Assembly: GCA_945862985.1 (NCBI GenBank)
Contig: CAMAZF010000001.1
Location: 62,001-126,000, forward strand
Source of the DNA: Bordetella parapertussis
GTDB taxonomy: Bacteria > Pseudomonadota > Gammaproteobacteria > Burkholderiales > Burkholderiaceae_A
Length of the DNA stretch: 64,000 nt
Direction: 5' to 3'
Shown here: one piece after another, positions 56,644 through 64,000 of the stretch
How the letters are laid out: every line of letters starts with the position of its first letter
How positions within the stretch are numbered: the first letter of the stretch is position 1
Notes under the pieces: model-generated
What the model saw: only the letters and a program-made list of their open reading frames with translations
Database searches by the model: none
Told to the model about the DNA's origin: nothing
Translations under genes and position numbers: made by a program

Positions 56644-57612
56644 CTAAACAAGGCACTGAGAGAGCCCTTTGAGGATTGTATCCTTGGGCAGGCCTTTACC
56701 GATAAAGACAATACGAGTCTCACGCGCCTCACCTGACTTCCACAGGCGGCCCTTGTCACCGCCCATGAGCATGTGAACGCCCTGGAAGATCATCTGATGG
56801 TCACTTCCCTTGAGCCAAAGAACGCCCTTGTAGCGATAGAGCTGAGGGCCGTAGGCCTGCGAAACCGCGGACATAAATCCCTCAAAGCGGTCTGAATCCA
56901 TAGGCCGCGTGGCCTTGAAGAGAAATGAACTCACATCTTCGGCGTGGTGATGATGATGGTCTACGTCCAAAAAGCTTGGATCAATCTCGAGGGCAGCATT
57001 CAGATGAAACCCTTCAATATCGAGAACCTCGCTCAGCTCGGTCTCTCCAAAGTGCACTTCCTGAATACGCGCTCGGGGGTTCATGCGCACCAAGCGTCGC
57101 CTCAGTGAGTCCACACTCTCCTCATCGACCAGGTCGACCTTCGACAGAAGAATGCGATCCGCAAACCCGACCTGAGCCTGAGCTTCGGAATGTTGATCGA
57201 GCTGACTCGGGCCATGCCTTGCATCGACGATCGTGATGATCGCGTCGAGCAGGTAGCGCTCGGCCACGGCGTCATCCACAAAGAAGGTTTGGGCCACCGG
57301 ACCCGGTTCAGCAAGGCCCGTGGTCTCAATGATGACCCGATCAAATTCCAGGACGCCCGCATCGCGTTTCTCGCCTAAGCGATTGAGCATGTCAACCAAG
57401 TCACCGCGAACCGTGCAGCACAGGCAGCCGTTATTCATTTCGACGATGCGCTCTTGCTGGTCTTCAAACAAGAGTTCGTTGTCGATGCTCTCCTCGCCAA
57501 ATTCATTCTCAATGACCGCGATGCGATGGCCGTGAGGTTCATTGAGAATGCGCTTGAGTAGGGTGGTCTTACCCGCGCCGAGAAAGCCTGTGAGGATGGT
57601 GACTGGAATCAT
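56644..57612 (-). CDS. CobW/COG0523-family GTPase
   Basis: 322-aa metal-related GTPase. G1 GFLGAGKTT, the CXCC motif in [13 protein letters not shown], the switch [13 protein letters not shown] and a His-run [11 protein letters not shown] (about 230) that could bind zinc are visible, followed by the CobW C-terminal domain. It resembles YjiA/ZigA zinc-handling proteins more than cobalamin CobW. Start at 57612 ([15 protein letters not shown]). Confidence 0.92.
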   Translation of the reverse strand: MIPVTILTGFLGAGKTTLLKRILNEPHGHRIAVIENEFGEESIDNELLFEDQQERIVEMNNGCLCCTVRGDLVDMLNRLGEKRDAGVLEFDRVIIETTGLAEPGPVAQTFFVDDAVAERYLLDAIITIVDARHGPSQLDQHSEAQAQVGFADRILLSKVDLVDEESVDSLRRRLVRMNPRARIQEVHFGETELSEVLDIEGFHLNAALEIDPSFLDVDHHHHHAEDVSSFLFKATRPMDSDRFEGFMSAVSQAYGPQLYRYKGVLWLKGSDHQMIFQGVHMLMGGDKGRLWKSGEARETRIVFIGKGLPKDTILKGLSQCLV

Positions 57613-57616
57613 CCTC

Positions 57617-58585
57617 TTATTTTGCCTGAGTCGACTTGGGCTTGGCTCTCGGGTGGGCCTGGTCGAGCACCTTTGCGAGGTGCTGGTGATCAAGATGGGT
57701 ATAGACCTGGGTGGTCGCGATATGGGCATGCCCTAAAAGCTCTTGCACCGCGCGAAGATCACCACTGCTCTGGAGAAGATGGGAGGCAAAGGAGTGTCTC
57801 AGCATGTGTGGGTGTACGCCGAATCCCAGGCCAGCCTCTCGCGAGCGGCGCTCAAAGCTGCGCTGAACGCTGCGCGTACTCATGCGTCCTCCTCGGGCAC
57901 CAAGAAAGAGTGCGGGGATCAGGGGCCTCAGCGCCTGACGCGCGACGAGCCAGGCCTGCAGCGCCTCTAGGGCCTGAGTTCCGAGCGGCAGGAGGCGGCG
58001 CTTGCGTCCTTTGCCCAGCACCTGTATCTCTCGGCTCTTCAGATCGATCCACCCTGCGTCGGGATCCGTGCCCGGCTGCACATCAAGGCCAACGATCTCT
58101 GAGAGCCTGAGGCCACAGCCGTAGGCCAGCTCAAAAATGGCTCGGTCCTGAACGGAGCGCCAGCCTGACAGGCTTGGTGTTTGGACCTCCACAAAGGCAC
58201 AGGCAGCATCCACTGAGAGCGCCTTTGGGAGCATGCGTGCGAGCTTTGGCAGCCGAAGACCCTTTGCCGGATTGGCTTTGATCAGGGGTACGCCATTCGG
58301 CTCTGAGGTCATGATCCAATCGAAAAAAGCCCTCCAGGCTGCAAGACGACGACGAATGCTCCGAGGTGACGACCCCTCTCTGGTCAGCATACCCACCATG
58401 GGCTGGAGGTCTTGGGCATCGAGGGCATAAAGCGGTTTGTGCGCACGTCGAGCGAGATCGGCCAAGTCGCGCGAGTAAGCCTCAATCGTGAGCGCTGCAA
58501 GGTTACGCAGCCTCAGGCTCTGCAGAAAGCCCTCGGTGAGGGCTTCAGCGACGGGCTCAGCCTGATCGGACGTGGAGTGCTGCAC
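57617..58585 (-). CDS. xerC: Site-specific tyrosine recombinase XerC
   Basis: 322-aa recombinase resolving chromosome dimers at dif with XerD. Catalytic residues: Arg in [12 protein letters not shown], Lys in VLGKGRKRR, HxxR in [12 protein letters not shown], His in [15 protein letters not shown] and the nucleophile Tyr in the same segment. The start is the GTG at 58585 with GGAG 8 nt upstream, overlapping the DUF484 gene by 29 bp. It is a chromosomal xerC, next to dapF and DUF484 as in E. coli, and not a mobile-element integrase. Confidence 0.95.
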   Translation of the reverse strand: MQHSTSDQAEPVAEALTEGFLQSLRLRNLAALTIEAYSRDLADLARRAHKPLYALDAQDLQPMVGMLTREGSSPRSIRRRLAAWRAFFDWIMTSEPNGVPLIKANPAKGLRLPKLARMLPKALSVDAACAFVEVQTPSLSGWRSVQDRAIFELAYGCGLRLSEIVGLDVQPGTDPDAGWIDLKSREIQVLGKGRKRRLLPLGTQALEALQAWLVARQALRPLIPALFLGARGGRMSTRSVQRSFERRSREAGLGFGVHPHMLRHSFASHLLQSSGDLRAVQELLGHAHIATTQVYTHLDHQHLAKVLDQAHPRAKPKSTQAK

Positions 58586-59219
58586 TCGCAAGCTCCGCCA
58601 TTCGCTCCAGAAACACCATGCCTTGCCCAGGTTCAAACCGACTCGCGTCGTTGGCGCCCAGCACGATGGCCTGGGAGGTGGCGCCAGGGGTGCCGGGCTC
58701 CAGCGGCAGAAACGCCAGACTTCCGAGGTCCTCGTGAGCCGCTGTGAGGCTCCCCAGAATGGCTGCGCCTTGATCCGAGCGCACAGACCAGCAGCTCGGG
58801 CGGAGCATGGACGCAACCGCATTCAGAACCTGCGCCTGTTGGTGATCCTCATTCCAACGAAGCCACTCCACCACATCCAGACTAAAGAGCGTCTTGAGCT
58901 GATCGATCAGGACAATAGCCCTCTGCTCGGAACCCGCTGCCATGAGCAGCTCACGTACGAGCCGTGTGAGCTTGTCCTGAATCGCCTCATTTTCCTGAGC
59001 ATGACGCAGCATGAGCGACTGGCGCTGATCCATGGCCTTGACCTTTTCACGCAAGGTCAGGACCTGTCGCTCCAAGAGTGAACTCACGGTCCCACCTGCA
59101 CCGAGCGTGAGGGCCAGATCAGAAAGCACATCCGGGTGCTCCTCGAGGAACCTCGGATGCTCACGAAGGTAAGCAGAGACTATGGCGGGATTCAGCAGCT
59201 TTTCTGTGTCAAGACTCAT
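58557..59219 (-). CDS. DUF484 family protein
   Basis: 220 aa. The N-terminal [22 protein letters not shown] is diagnostic of DUF484, followed by a coiled-coil (about 50-90) and a GAF-like domain. It commonly lies between dapF and xerC, and function is not established. Start at 59219 (MSLDTEKLL), overlapping dapF by 11 bp. Confidence 0.9.
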   Translation of the reverse strand: MSLDTEKLLNPAIVSAYLREHPRFLEEHPDVLSDLALTLGAGGTVSSLLERQVLTLREKVKAMDQRQSLMLRHAQENEAIQDKLTRLVRELLMAAGSEQRAIVLIDQLKTLFSLDVVEWLRWNEDHQQAQVLNAVASMLRPSCWSVRSDQGAAILGSLTAAHEDLGSLAFLPLEPGTPGATSQAIVLGANDASRFEPGQGMVFLERMAELASAALHVRSG

Positions 59220-60084
59220 ACCAGTACACCCCTTCGAATGTGGTCTCAGCCGGACCTGTGAGCAGGACAGCATCCTGGGTTTGGCCAGACCATTGAATGG
59301 TGAGCAGCCCCCCGCGAGTCTGTACCTGAATCGGAGCGTGGGGCTCTAAAACCCCCTGAAGCACACCACAGACCACCGCAGCGCAAGCCCCAGTCCCGCA
59401 GGCGAGTGTCTCACCCACCCCACGTTCCCAGACTCGCAAGGCGATCTGATGCCGCGACCGAAATTGCACAAAGCCTGCGTTGGCTCCCTGCGGGCAACGC
59501 ACATGACGCTCAAGCCAGGGGCCAAGGATGGACACGTCCGTTTGCTCGAGGTCGCCCACCCATTGAACCAGGTGTGGATTGCCCATCGAAGCGAGGGCGA
59601 CCCAGACCTCAGGGCCGGCGGGCGTGCGCATGGCATACAGGAGTTGGTCTGCACATCGCATGGTTCGGAGACCCTCTGCATCAAAGGGCAGATCCTCCGG
59701 CCGCAGACGAGGGGGCCCCATGTCCACCGTCACGCGACCATCGGCCTGCAGGCGAGGCTCAATGACCCCGGCACGAGTCTTGACTCGAAAATGAGCCGCA
59801 GTGGTGAGCCCCTTGTCATACACGTACCGGGCGAAGCACCGTGCACCGTTGCCACACTGCTCCACCTCGCCGCCATCTGCATTAAAGATGCGATATACAA
59901 AATCTGCGCCCCCAGTGGAATCGTTTTCCACGAGCAAGATTTGGTCTGCCCCCACGCCAAAGCGTCGATCTGCGAGGCGGCGAAGATGCTCAGGCGTCAA
60001 TAGCCCGGCCGGAAGGCCCTCTCGTGCATCCAACACCACGAAGTCATTCCCAGCCCCCTGCATCTTGGTGAAAGGTATCTTCAT
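59209..60084 (-). CDS. dapF: Diaminopimelate epimerase
   Basis: 291-aa enzyme making meso-diaminopimelate for peptidoglycan and lysine. [19 protein letters not shown] opens the protein. The two catalytic cysteines lie in EQCGNGARC and [11 protein letters not shown]. Start at 60084; upstream frame overlaps the acyltransferase gene. 7 bp after that gene. Confidence 0.96.
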   Translation of the reverse strand: MKIPFTKMQGAGNDFVVLDAREGLPAGLLTPEHLRRLADRRFGVGADQILLVENDSTGGADFVYRIFNADGGEVEQCGNGARCFARYVYDKGLTTAAHFRVKTRAGVIEPRLQADGRVTVDMGPPRLRPEDLPFDAEGLRTMRCADQLLYAMRTPAGPEVWVALASMGNPHLVQWVGDLEQTDVSILGPWLERHVRCPQGANAGFVQFRSRHQIALRVWERGVGETLACGTGACAAVVCGVLQGVLEPHAPIQVQTRGGLLTIQWSGQTQDAVLLTGPAETTFEGVYWYES

Positions 60085-60091
60085 AGCGAGA

Positions 60092-60973
60092 TTATCGACG
60101 ATCGTAGACCGGCGCATGCCCAAGGGGTCGCGTCTTGAAGCGACGGTGAGTCCAGAGGTATTGCGCCGGGTCCTCCAACACTCGGGCCTCGATAAATGCA
60201 TTCATTTTCTGAACACCCTCTTCTAGGCTGTCGGAGGGTTCATGACTCCATGCGGGATAGAACCTCGACTCATATCCCGTCTCCGTGAGGCGAGTGACCA
60301 TGGGCAGAATATGGGCGCCGGTCATCTGTGCGAGGCGCACCACACTGGTCACCGTGGCAGCGGGCTGACCAAAAAATGACGCGAAGACTGCGTCACGCTC
60401 CCCGAAATCCATATCCGGGAGAAAGTAAGCCGTCTTTCCTTTTTTGACGAGGCGCGCGAGCCGCCCAATGCCCTCACGACGAGAGATCAGAATGGGCTCA
60501 TTGAAGCGGGAGCGGCCCTGGAGAATCCAGGCGTTGAGTCGGGGGCTGGACTGGTCCGAATAGAGCGAGACGATCTGACGTTCAAGCTGGATCCGAACCC
60601 CTCCCGCATCCAAGCCAAGAAAATGGGGCGCAAGGATGATGATTCGCTCCTCTCCCAGGCGCTCCAGGCACTCCAGACCCACCAGTGAGACCCGCGCTCG
60701 CAGCCTCTCACTGCTGCAGTCAAAGAGCTCGAAACGATCCAGAAACGCACTGGCATAGGCACGAAAATGTGCGCGACTGACTCGATTGACCTCAGCTGCC
60801 GACCAAGCCGGAAAGCACAAGCCCAGGTTGGCCTGTGCAATTCTGCGTCGGGGGGCCGCCAGAAAATAGAGCAGGCTCCCCAGAAATCCCCCCAGGCGCC
60901 TGCGCGTTTCAAAGGGGAGGCGGCCGAGCATTCGCGCCCAAAAAAGCCCGAAGCGCACCAACATCTCTCTCAT
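60092..60973 (-). CDS. LpxL-type lipid A acyltransferase (first copy by coordinate)
   Basis: 293-aa inner-membrane-associated late acyltransferase. The HX4D catalytic motif is HFLGLD in [14 protein letters not shown]. Other marks are [10 protein letters not shown] and [12 protein letters not shown] near the end. AGAGG lies 9 nt before the ATG at 60973. The two adjacent acyltransferase genes, upstream of dapF and divergent from metK, fit the common Burkholderiales layout. Which acyl chain it adds is not decidable. Confidence 0.9.
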   Translation of the reverse strand: MREMLVRFGLFWARMLGRLPFETRRRLGGFLGSLLYFLAAPRRRIAQANLGLCFPAWSAAEVNRVSRAHFRAYASAFLDRFELFDCSSERLRARVSLVGLECLERLGEERIIILAPHFLGLDAGGVRIQLERQIVSLYSDQSSPRLNAWILQGRSRFNEPILISRREGIGRLARLVKKGKTAYFLPDMDFGERDAVFASFFGQPAATVTSVVRLAQMTGAHILPMVTRLTETGYESRFYPAWSHEPSDSLEEGVQKMNAFIEARVLEDPAQYLWTHRRFKTRPLGHAPVYDRR

Positions 60974-60986
60974 TTCGAAGCGCCTC

Positions 60987-61859
60987 TCATGAACGATGGC
61001 CCGACTGGCCCCGATAGACCGGTGTCTTATGTCGGTTGTAGGCCCAGAGATACTGGCTTGGAGCCTGCCAGATCTCCTGCTCACAGCGGCGGTTCATCTC
61101 GTTGACCTGATCCAACAGCGCAGAGCTCTGCGGGCTCCATGGACTGAGCCGCATCTGCCAGCCCGATGGCACTCGCCTCACCACGACCCAGAAGACGGCA
61201 GCGCCCGTGGCCTGGGCCAGTCTCAGTGGCAGGGTCATGGTGTAGGCTGGTCTGCCCCAGGCGGTTGCCCAAATCCCATCCCCATCTGTTGGAACCTGAT
61301 CGGGCAGCATGCCGATGCCCTCGCCGGCACGTAAGGCCTTGATCATCTGCCGAACACCGGATGCATTGGCCGGCACCGCACGCACACCCTGCGTGGGTCG
61401 AAGGGCCCGCAAGAGGCGCTCCATCGCAGGCTTGCGCGCCGGCCGATAAAGCACGGTCATGGGGCAGACATCCCGTGCAAGCCGTCGAGGCGCCAGTTCA
61501 AACGCCCCCAAGTGTGGGGTCAGGAAAACCACCCCCCGACCCTCCGCCGCCGCTCGCTGTGCAGCCTCCAGTCCGACCACCTCCATGCGGTCCATGGCCC
61601 CAGGGTGACACCATATTTTTGGAAGTTCGGACACCAGCAGGCCTGCATGGCCAATGGACGCCCACCGCAGTCGACCAATCTGATGGGGGCTGAGGCCAGC
61701 CTCAACCGCAGACTCAGAGCCCAGCGCCGCCATTAGGCTTCGATCGAGCTGACTCCGATAGCGCGGCGAAGACAACCAGACCAGCAGGCCGAGCAGGTGA
61801 CCCAGGACACGCAGGCTCCAGAGCGGCCAATGAGCAAGGAATTTGAAAAGCGTTTGCAT
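60987..61859 (-). CDS. LpxL-type lipid A acyltransferase (second copy by coordinate)
   Basis: 290 aa. The catalytic motif is HX4E (HLGAFE in FLTPHLGAFELAPR), as in E. coli LpxL. LPDQVPTDGDGIWATAWGRPAYT and YLWAYNRHKTP are family segments. Paralogue of the downstream gene, from which it is separated by 13 bp. The metK promoter lies across its first codons on the other strand. Confidence 0.9.
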   Translation of the reverse strand: MQTLFKFLAHWPLWSLRVLGHLLGLLVWLSSPRYRSQLDRSLMAALGSESAVEAGLSPHQIGRLRWASIGHAGLLVSELPKIWCHPGAMDRMEVVGLEAAQRAAAEGRGVVFLTPHLGAFELAPRRLARDVCPMTVLYRPARKPAMERLLRALRPTQGVRAVPANASGVRQMIKALRAGEGIGMLPDQVPTDGDGIWATAWGRPAYTMTLPLRLAQATGAAVFWVVVRRVPSGWQMRLSPWSPQSSALLDQVNEMNRRCEQEIWQAPSQYLWAYNRHKTPVYRGQSGHRS

Positions 61860-61871
61860 AGGGTCTATAGT
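61843..61871 (+). promoter_or_regulatory. metK: Sigma-70 promoter of metK
   Basis: TTGAAA (61843-61848), exactly 17 bp, TATAGT (61866-61871). Both boxes match five of six consensus bases, making this the best promoter by eye in the window. It overlaps the start of the divergent acyltransferase gene and implies a metK leader of about 125 nt. Confidence 0.7.
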
Positions 61872-61877
61872 GAATCC

Positions 61878-62002
61878 ATCGCCGATTTAATCGACAACTT
61901 GCGGGGCGATTGTCTTTCAAATACCGCTAAAGCGTGTGCAATTCGCAGTCAGAAGCGTATCGCTCAGGCCACAGTCCGCAGTTGTCATCACTGGAGACCC
62001 GC
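61878..62002 (+). other. Leader of metK, possibly structured
   Basis: Region of about 125 nt between the predicted start site and the metK ATG. A segment GCGATTG near 61908 can pair with CAATTCGC about 27 nt later, with one bulged T and a small inner hairpin around CGCTAAAGCG. It does not match the SAM riboswitch classes I know. GGAG sits 8 nt before the ATG. Confidence 0.35.
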
Positions 62003-63169
62003 ATGAGCCAAGACTTCCTCTTCACTTCTGAATCTGTTTCTGAAGGCCATCCCGACAAAGTATCCGACCAGATATCGGATGCCATTCTCGACGCCCTCAT
62101 CGCCCAAGACCCCACCTCACGTGTTGCGGCTGAAACCCTGTGCAACACCGGCCTGGTGGTTCTGGCTGGAGAGATCACCTCCCGCGCCAACGTGGATTAC
62201 ATCCAGGTGGCCCGCGACACCATCAAGGGCATCGGGTACGACAACACCGAGTACGGGATCGACTACAAAGGCTGCGCGGTGCTTGTAGCCTATGACAAAC
62301 AAAGTCCGGACATCGCCCAAGGCGTGAACAAGGCACATGATGACGGGCTTGACCAAGGCGCGGGTGATCAAGGCCTGATGTTTGGCTATGCCTGTGATGA
62401 GACAACTGTCCTGATGCCCACCGCCATTCACCTTTCTCACCGGCTGGTGGAGCGCCAGTCCCTCGTTCGGCGTGATGGTCGTCTCTCATGGCTGCGCCCT
62501 GACGCCAAGTCCCAGGTCACCCTTGAGTACCGGGACGGGAAACCCTTTCGGATCGACACCGTCGTGCTCTCGACGCAGCATGCTCCCGACATCACGCTCG
62601 AACAGCTGCGCGAAGCGGTCATTGAGGAAATCATCAAACCTGTTCTGCCTGCAGAGCTTGTGAAGGGCGAGATCAAATACCTGGTCAACCCCACAGGGCG
62701 GTTTGTGATTGGCGGACCACAGGGTGACTGCGGCCTCACCGGGCGCAAGATTGTGGTCGACACCTATGGCGGCTCCGCTCCCCATGGAGGCGGGGCATTC
62801 TCAGGCAAGGATCCCTCGAAGGTGGACCGATCCGCTGCCTACGCTGGTCGCTATGTGGCCAAAAACATTGTGGCGGCTGGCCTTGCAAAGAAGGCTCTCA
62901 TTCAGGTGAGCTACGCCATTGGAGTGGCCAAACCCACCTCTGTTTTCGTGGACACACAGGGCACTGGCGTGGTCCCAGACGAGAAGATTGCCGCTGCAGT
63001 GCAGGCTGTGTTCGACCTACGCCCCCGTGGGATCGTCCAGATGCTGGACCTGCTTCGTCCGATCTACAAGAAGACCGCAGCCTATGGCCATTTTGGCCGC
63101 GAAGAGCCCGAATTCAGTTGGGAGCGCACCGACAAGGCCCAAGCCCTGAAGGATCACTGCCTGACCTAA
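62003..63169 (+). CDS. metK: S-adenosylmethionine synthetase
   Basis: 388-aa enzyme making SAM from methionine and [27 protein letters not shown], the loop [12 protein letters not shown], and [19 protein letters not shown] are hallmarks. Full length. Its product, after methyl transfer, becomes SAH, which the next gene (ahcY) removes. Confidence 0.97.
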   Translation: MSQDFLFTSESVSEGHPDKVSDQISDAILDALIAQDPTSRVAAETLCNTGLVVLAGEITSRANVDYIQVARDTIKGIGYDNTEYGIDYKGCAVLVAYDKQSPDIAQGVNKAHDDGLDQGAGDQGLMFGYACDETTVLMPTAIHLSHRLVERQSLVRRDGRLSWLRPDAKSQVTLEYRDGKPFRIDTVVLSTQHAPDITLEQLREAVIEEIIKPVLPAELVKGEIKYLVNPTGRFVIGGPQGDCGLTGRKIVVDTYGGSAPHGGGAFSGKDPSKVDRSAAYAGRYVAKNIVAAGLAKKALIQVSYAIGVAKPTSVFVDTQGTGVVPDEKIAAAVQAVFDLRPRGIVQMLDLLRPIYKKTAAYGHFGREEPEFSWERTDKAQALKDHCLT

Positions 63170-63174
63170 CTGGA

Positions 63175-63203
63175 TTGACCTCAGCGCACCTTCTCGTCAT
63201 ACT
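63175..63203 (+). promoter_or_regulatory. ahcY: Promoter of the SAH riboswitch-ahcY transcript
   Basis: TTGACC (63175-63180), 17 bp, CATACT (63198-63203), placed 9 bp before the first riboswitch stem. The -35 matches five and the -10 four of six. Confidence 0.55.
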
Positions 63204-63212
63204 CCCGATTCT

Positions 63213-63296
63213 GCTCGAGGAGCGTTGCGAGAGGGTGCGCCCTCCCAGGCTCGAGCGAGGCGCCGCACTGGCGCCTTCAGCAACGGCGCTCGCGTA
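63213..63296 (+). ncRNA. S-adenosylhomocysteine (SAH) riboswitch
   Basis: Stem P1 is GCTCGAG (63213-63219) with CTCGAGC (63250-63256). Hairpin P2 is GAGGG/CCCTC (63231-63244). A third hairpin is AGGCGCC/GGCGCCT (63258-63276). The pseudoknot joins AGCGTTGC (63221-63228) with GCAACG-GCGCT (63280-63290). These match the SAH riboswitch family, which in beta- and gammaproteobacteria sits before ahcY and turns expression on when SAH is high. Confidence 0.92.
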
Positions 63297-63324
63297 TTCC
63301 TAACCCAACAGAAAGGAGCGCGAG

Positions 63325-64000
63325 ATGAGCGCTGTTCTAAAAGAAGTTCGCACCCAAGATTACGTCATTGCGGATATGAGCCAGGCCGATTGGGGCCGCA
63401 AGGAAATCCGCATCGCAGAAACTGAGATGCCTGGCCTCATGGCCATTCGTGAAGAGTTCGCCAAGGCCCAGCCTCTTAAGGGCGCCCGCATCACAGGCTC
63501 CCTGCACATGACCATCCAGACTGCGGTCCTGATCGAGACACTCACGGCCCTCGGTGCTGAGGTTCGCTGGGCATCCTGCAATATCTTCTCCACTCAAGAC
63601 CACGCCGCTGCCGCGATCGCCGCTGCCGGAGTGCCCGTCTTTGCAAAGAAAGGTGAGACCCTGGAGGAGTACTGGGACTACACCCATCGCATTTTTGACT
63701 GGGCCGATGGCAAGCCCACCAACATGATTCTTGATGACGGCGGTGACGCCACCCTGTTGCTGCATCTCGGCGCAGACGCAGCCCGTGACATCAGCGTACT
63801 TGACCACCCTCACAGCGAAGAGGAGCGGTGCCTGTTTGCCTCCATCAAGACTCAGCTCGCCAAAGACCCCGGTTTCTATCAGCGCAATCTCGACGCAGTC
63901 ATCGGCGTCACTGAGGAGACCACCACGGGCGTTCATCGCCTCAAAGAGATGAGCGCCAAAGGCACGCTGGCGTTCCGCGCCATCAACGTGAATGACTCGG
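63325..64000 (+). CDS. ahcY: Adenosylhomocysteinase (partial, 3' end outside window)
   Basis: First 225 codons of SAH hydrolase. [67 protein letters not shown] and [13 protein letters not shown] are conserved. AAGGAGCG lies 7 nt before the ATG at 63325. The NAD-binding domain would follow beyond base 64000. Controlled by the upstream SAH riboswitch. Confidence 0.97.
   Translation, partial: MSAVLKEVRTQDYVIADMSQADWGRKEIRIAETEMPGLMAIREEFAKAQPLKGARITGSLHMTIQTAVLIETLTALGAEVRWASCNIFSTQDHAAAAIAAAGVPVFAKKGETLEEYWDYTHRIFDWADGKPTNMILDDGGDATLLLHLGADAARDISVLDHPHSEEERCLFASIKTQLAKDPGFYQRNLDAVIGVTEETTTGVHRLKEMSAKGTLAFRAINVNDS

Noticed and set aside
57617-58585. Tyrosine recombinase as a sign of a mobile element
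   Set aside because: It is the chromosomal xerC in the dapF-DUF484-xerC context, with no attachment repeats, tRNA target or foreign genes near it.
61860-62002. Known SAM riboswitch upstream of metK
   Set aside because: I cannot place the conserved core of any SAM riboswitch class I know; the leader is listed only as possibly structured.
61797-62006. Small plus-strand open frame of 69 codons before metK
   Set aside because: It begins inside the divergent acyltransferase gene and has no family resemblance; its end overlaps metK by chance in another frame.

Overview
The window is core chromosome of a betaproteobacterium, almost certainly of the order Burkholderiales. This rests on gene content and order recognised from the translated sequences (petABC next to a DegS-type protease, tatABC with the histidine genes, murA-bolA-mla, kdsD to rapZ, ispE-tRNA-prs-rplY-pth-ychF, a ctaCDGE cytochrome oxidase block, and metK-ahcY with an SAH riboswitch). 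The family is not resolved. The genome is compact. Nearly every base is coding, no gap reaches 300 bp (the longest are about 140 to 155 bp, before metK and ahcY), and many genes overlap by 4 bp. I see no insertion sequence, prophage, integrase of a mobile element, CRISPR array or plasmid feature.

Layout. Bases 1-2194 (minus) hold the cytochrome bc1 genes petC (cut by the window edge), petB and petA. A DegS-like protease follows on plus (2295-3485). A long minus-strand run then reaches back from 17896. In transcription order it is mlaFEDACB (phospholipid trafficking), a YadG-type ABC ATPase, a BolA-family gene, murA, hisG, hisD, then hisB-H-A-F-I-E, hinT and tatABC. Inside it hisC sits alone on the plus strand, an in-place inversion that is the most unusual arrangement in the window. 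Plus-strand genes 17985-25604 are kdsD-kdsC-lptC-lptA-lptB-rpoN-hpf-ptsN-hprK-rapZ (Kdo and LPS transport, sigma-54, nitrogen PTS). The DNA repair genes mutY and mutM follow on minus. Then on plus come a TPR protein, lolB, ispE, tRNA-Gln, prs, rplY, pth and ychF.

From 33526, rpoH (minus) and an Orn/Lys/Arg decarboxylase (plus) diverge from a region containing a perfect CIRCE operator. ftsY, rsmD, coaD and a ferredoxin follow. Bases 39160-46676 are the aa3 oxidase and its assembly genes (DUF2244, ctaC, ctaD, a 37-aa GTG-started membrane protein, ctaG, DUF2970, ctaE, surf1, a SCO-like protein, ctaB), with one small plus-strand gene inside; no ctaA is present. Next are a reduced BioC-like methyltransferase, comF, trmL, gpsA, secB, grxC, a rhodanese, gpmA, ctpA and a MoeB/ThiF-like gene. 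The final minus-strand run (61859 back to 53929) is two LpxL-type acyltransferases, dapF, DUF484, xerC, a CobW-family GTPase, dksA, argB, a HAD phosphatase without a standard start codon, and slmA. metK and the start of ahcY close the window on plus, with the SAH riboswitch between them.

Functionally this is an aerobic Gram-negative with a bc1-aa3 respiratory chain, complete local histidine synthesis except HisZ and the HisN-type phosphatase, an LPS and outer-membrane lipid maintenance set, and the methyl cycle. I found no obvious new multi-gene system. The points worth following are regulatory and structural: the hisC inversion with its 28-bp palindrome, CIRCE control of rpoH, palindromes or hairpins at ptsN, rplY and DUF2244, an untyped structured metK leader, an orphan ABC ATPase, and several reduced proteins (BioC-like, ComF, DksA).
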